This document shows positions 22,850-23,211 of a stretch of 23,211 nucleotides of DNA, piece by piece. The notes under the pieces are model-generated. The model saw only the letters and a list, made by a program, of their open reading frames with translations. It had not been told where the DNA came from and searched no databases. The stretch spans positions 1-23,211 of the forward strand of contig JAGWRH010000395.1 of the NCBI GenBank assembly GCA_028876695.1, in the 5' to 3' direction. The DNA comes from Acidobacteriota bacterium (GTDB lineage: Bacteria > Acidobacteriota > Terriglobia > Acidiferrales > UBA7541). Numbering within the stretch: position 1 is the first letter of the stretch; each line of letters starts with the position of its first letter. The position numbers were made by a program, and so were the translations under genes.

Positions 22850-22862
22850 AAGGACCAATTCG

Positions 22863-23211
22863 ATGAATGTGGCGAAGGATGTTACCCAGCTGATCGGCCG
22901 GACACCGCTGGTGCAGTTGAACAAAGTGACCAAGGGCTGCCATGCTACCGTGCTCGCCAAGCTCGAAGGCTTTAATCCCAACGCCAGCGTAAAAGATCGC
23001 ATCGGCGTCAGCATGATTGAGGACGCGGAAAAGTCCGGCAAGATCTCGCCGGGCAAGACCGTCCTGATCGAGCCGACCAGCGGAAATACCGGGATTGCGC
23101 TCGCATTCGTGGCCGCGGTGAGGGGCTATAAGCTAATCCTCACCATGCCGGAGACCATGAGTATGGAGCGCCGCGTCCTGCTGAGGGCCTTTGGCGCGGA
23201 ACTCATATTGA
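22863..23211 (+). CDS. cysK: Cysteine synthase (O-acetylserine sulfhydrylase), N-terminal part
   Basis: The first 116 residues; the gene continues beyond the right edge. The enzyme makes cysteine from O-acetylserine and sulfide using PLP in the cytoplasm. Visible motifs: 'LIGRTPLVQLNKV' near the start, 'KLEGFNPNASVKDRIG' with PLP lysine Lys44, the substrate loop 'EPTSGNTGIALAFVAA', and 'YKLILTMPETMSMERR...LRAFGAELIL'. The pattern is CysK-like rather than CysM or cystathionine beta-synthase, which has N-terminal or C-terminal extensions, but the missing C-terminus prevents a full check. AAAGGA precedes the ATG at 22863 by about eight to nine bases. The 247-bp upstream region holds a possible promoter, a small hairpin and a candidate leader peptide. 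Confidence 0.95.
   Translation, partial: MNVAKDVTQLIGRTPLVQLNKVTKGCHATVLAKLEGFNPNASVKDRIGVSMIEDAEKSGKISPGKTVLIEPTSGNTGIALAFVAAVRGYKLILTMPETMSMERRVLLRAFGAELIL

Noticed and set aside
1..23211. CRISPR arrays, insertion sequences, phage genes or toxin-antitoxin pairs
   Set aside because: No regularly spaced repeats, transposase, integrase or phage structural motifs were found in any frame.

Overview
The window looks like a stretch of chromosome from a GC-rich Gram-negative bacterium, most likely an Acidobacteriota member. This rests on several protein types that I know mainly from that phylum (an XRE regulator with a conserved 'LSQGDIQKR...CYTSRIENGHTVPS' helix-turn-helix, an exported 'HEDPRYF' family protein, a PilZ variant with 'VNAQGG', and a short PheT N-terminus), on the mix of small convergent and divergent transcription units, and on REP-like palindromes. 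No 16S or other decisive marker is present, so the assignment is an inference. I see no phage, IS element, CRISPR array, tRNA or rRNA.

Layout. 1-1269: the start of pheT (minus strand, running off the left edge) and an XRE regulator upstream of it, separated by a 419-bp region with a repeated half-site. 1730-3547: a Tat-exported amidase-signature enzyme. It converges with a 4-oxalomesaconate-hydratase-like amidohydrolase (3727-4734 minus), and REP-like hairpins lie between them. 5076-8026: three envelope proteins of unknown role (a one-TM protein, a LssY_C protein with a possible lectin-like N-terminus, and a one-TM coiled-coil protein). 8044-9937 minus: a YdcF-like DUF218 protein downstream of a geranylgeranyl-reductase-like flavoprotein. 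10276-12215: an NMT1/TauA-type binding-protein fold without signal peptide, then an exported protein of unknown function. 12303-13982: electron-transfer flavoprotein:ubiquinone oxidoreductase. 14010-16108: a FecR-like exported protein and a DUF374 acyltransferase, divergent with start codons only 23 bp apart. 16134-18871 minus: a tight folD-coaE-htrA operon. 19045-20234: a small membrane protein and a PilZ protein. 20497-22615: a large exported unknown and a sulfite-oxidase-like molybdoenzyme. 22863 to the right edge: the start of cysteine synthase.

Most genes are housekeeping or scattered metabolic and envelope functions, and no single new multi-gene system stands out. The observations most worth checking are: a PheT that lacks the tRNA-binding (B2/EMAP) insert; a symmetric -10 element apparently shared by two divergent genes; a likely leaderless ETF-QO transcript; paired REP-like palindromes with a common 'GA' centre; structured or repeat-bearing leaders before genes 5076 and 19545; a signal-less, transporter-less binding protein with a Cys-x-Cys-His motif; a PilZ domain with a degenerate second motif; and a short Cys-containing upstream ORF ending 13 nt before cysK. 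Long open frames antisense to several genes are byproducts of high GC and were not annotated.
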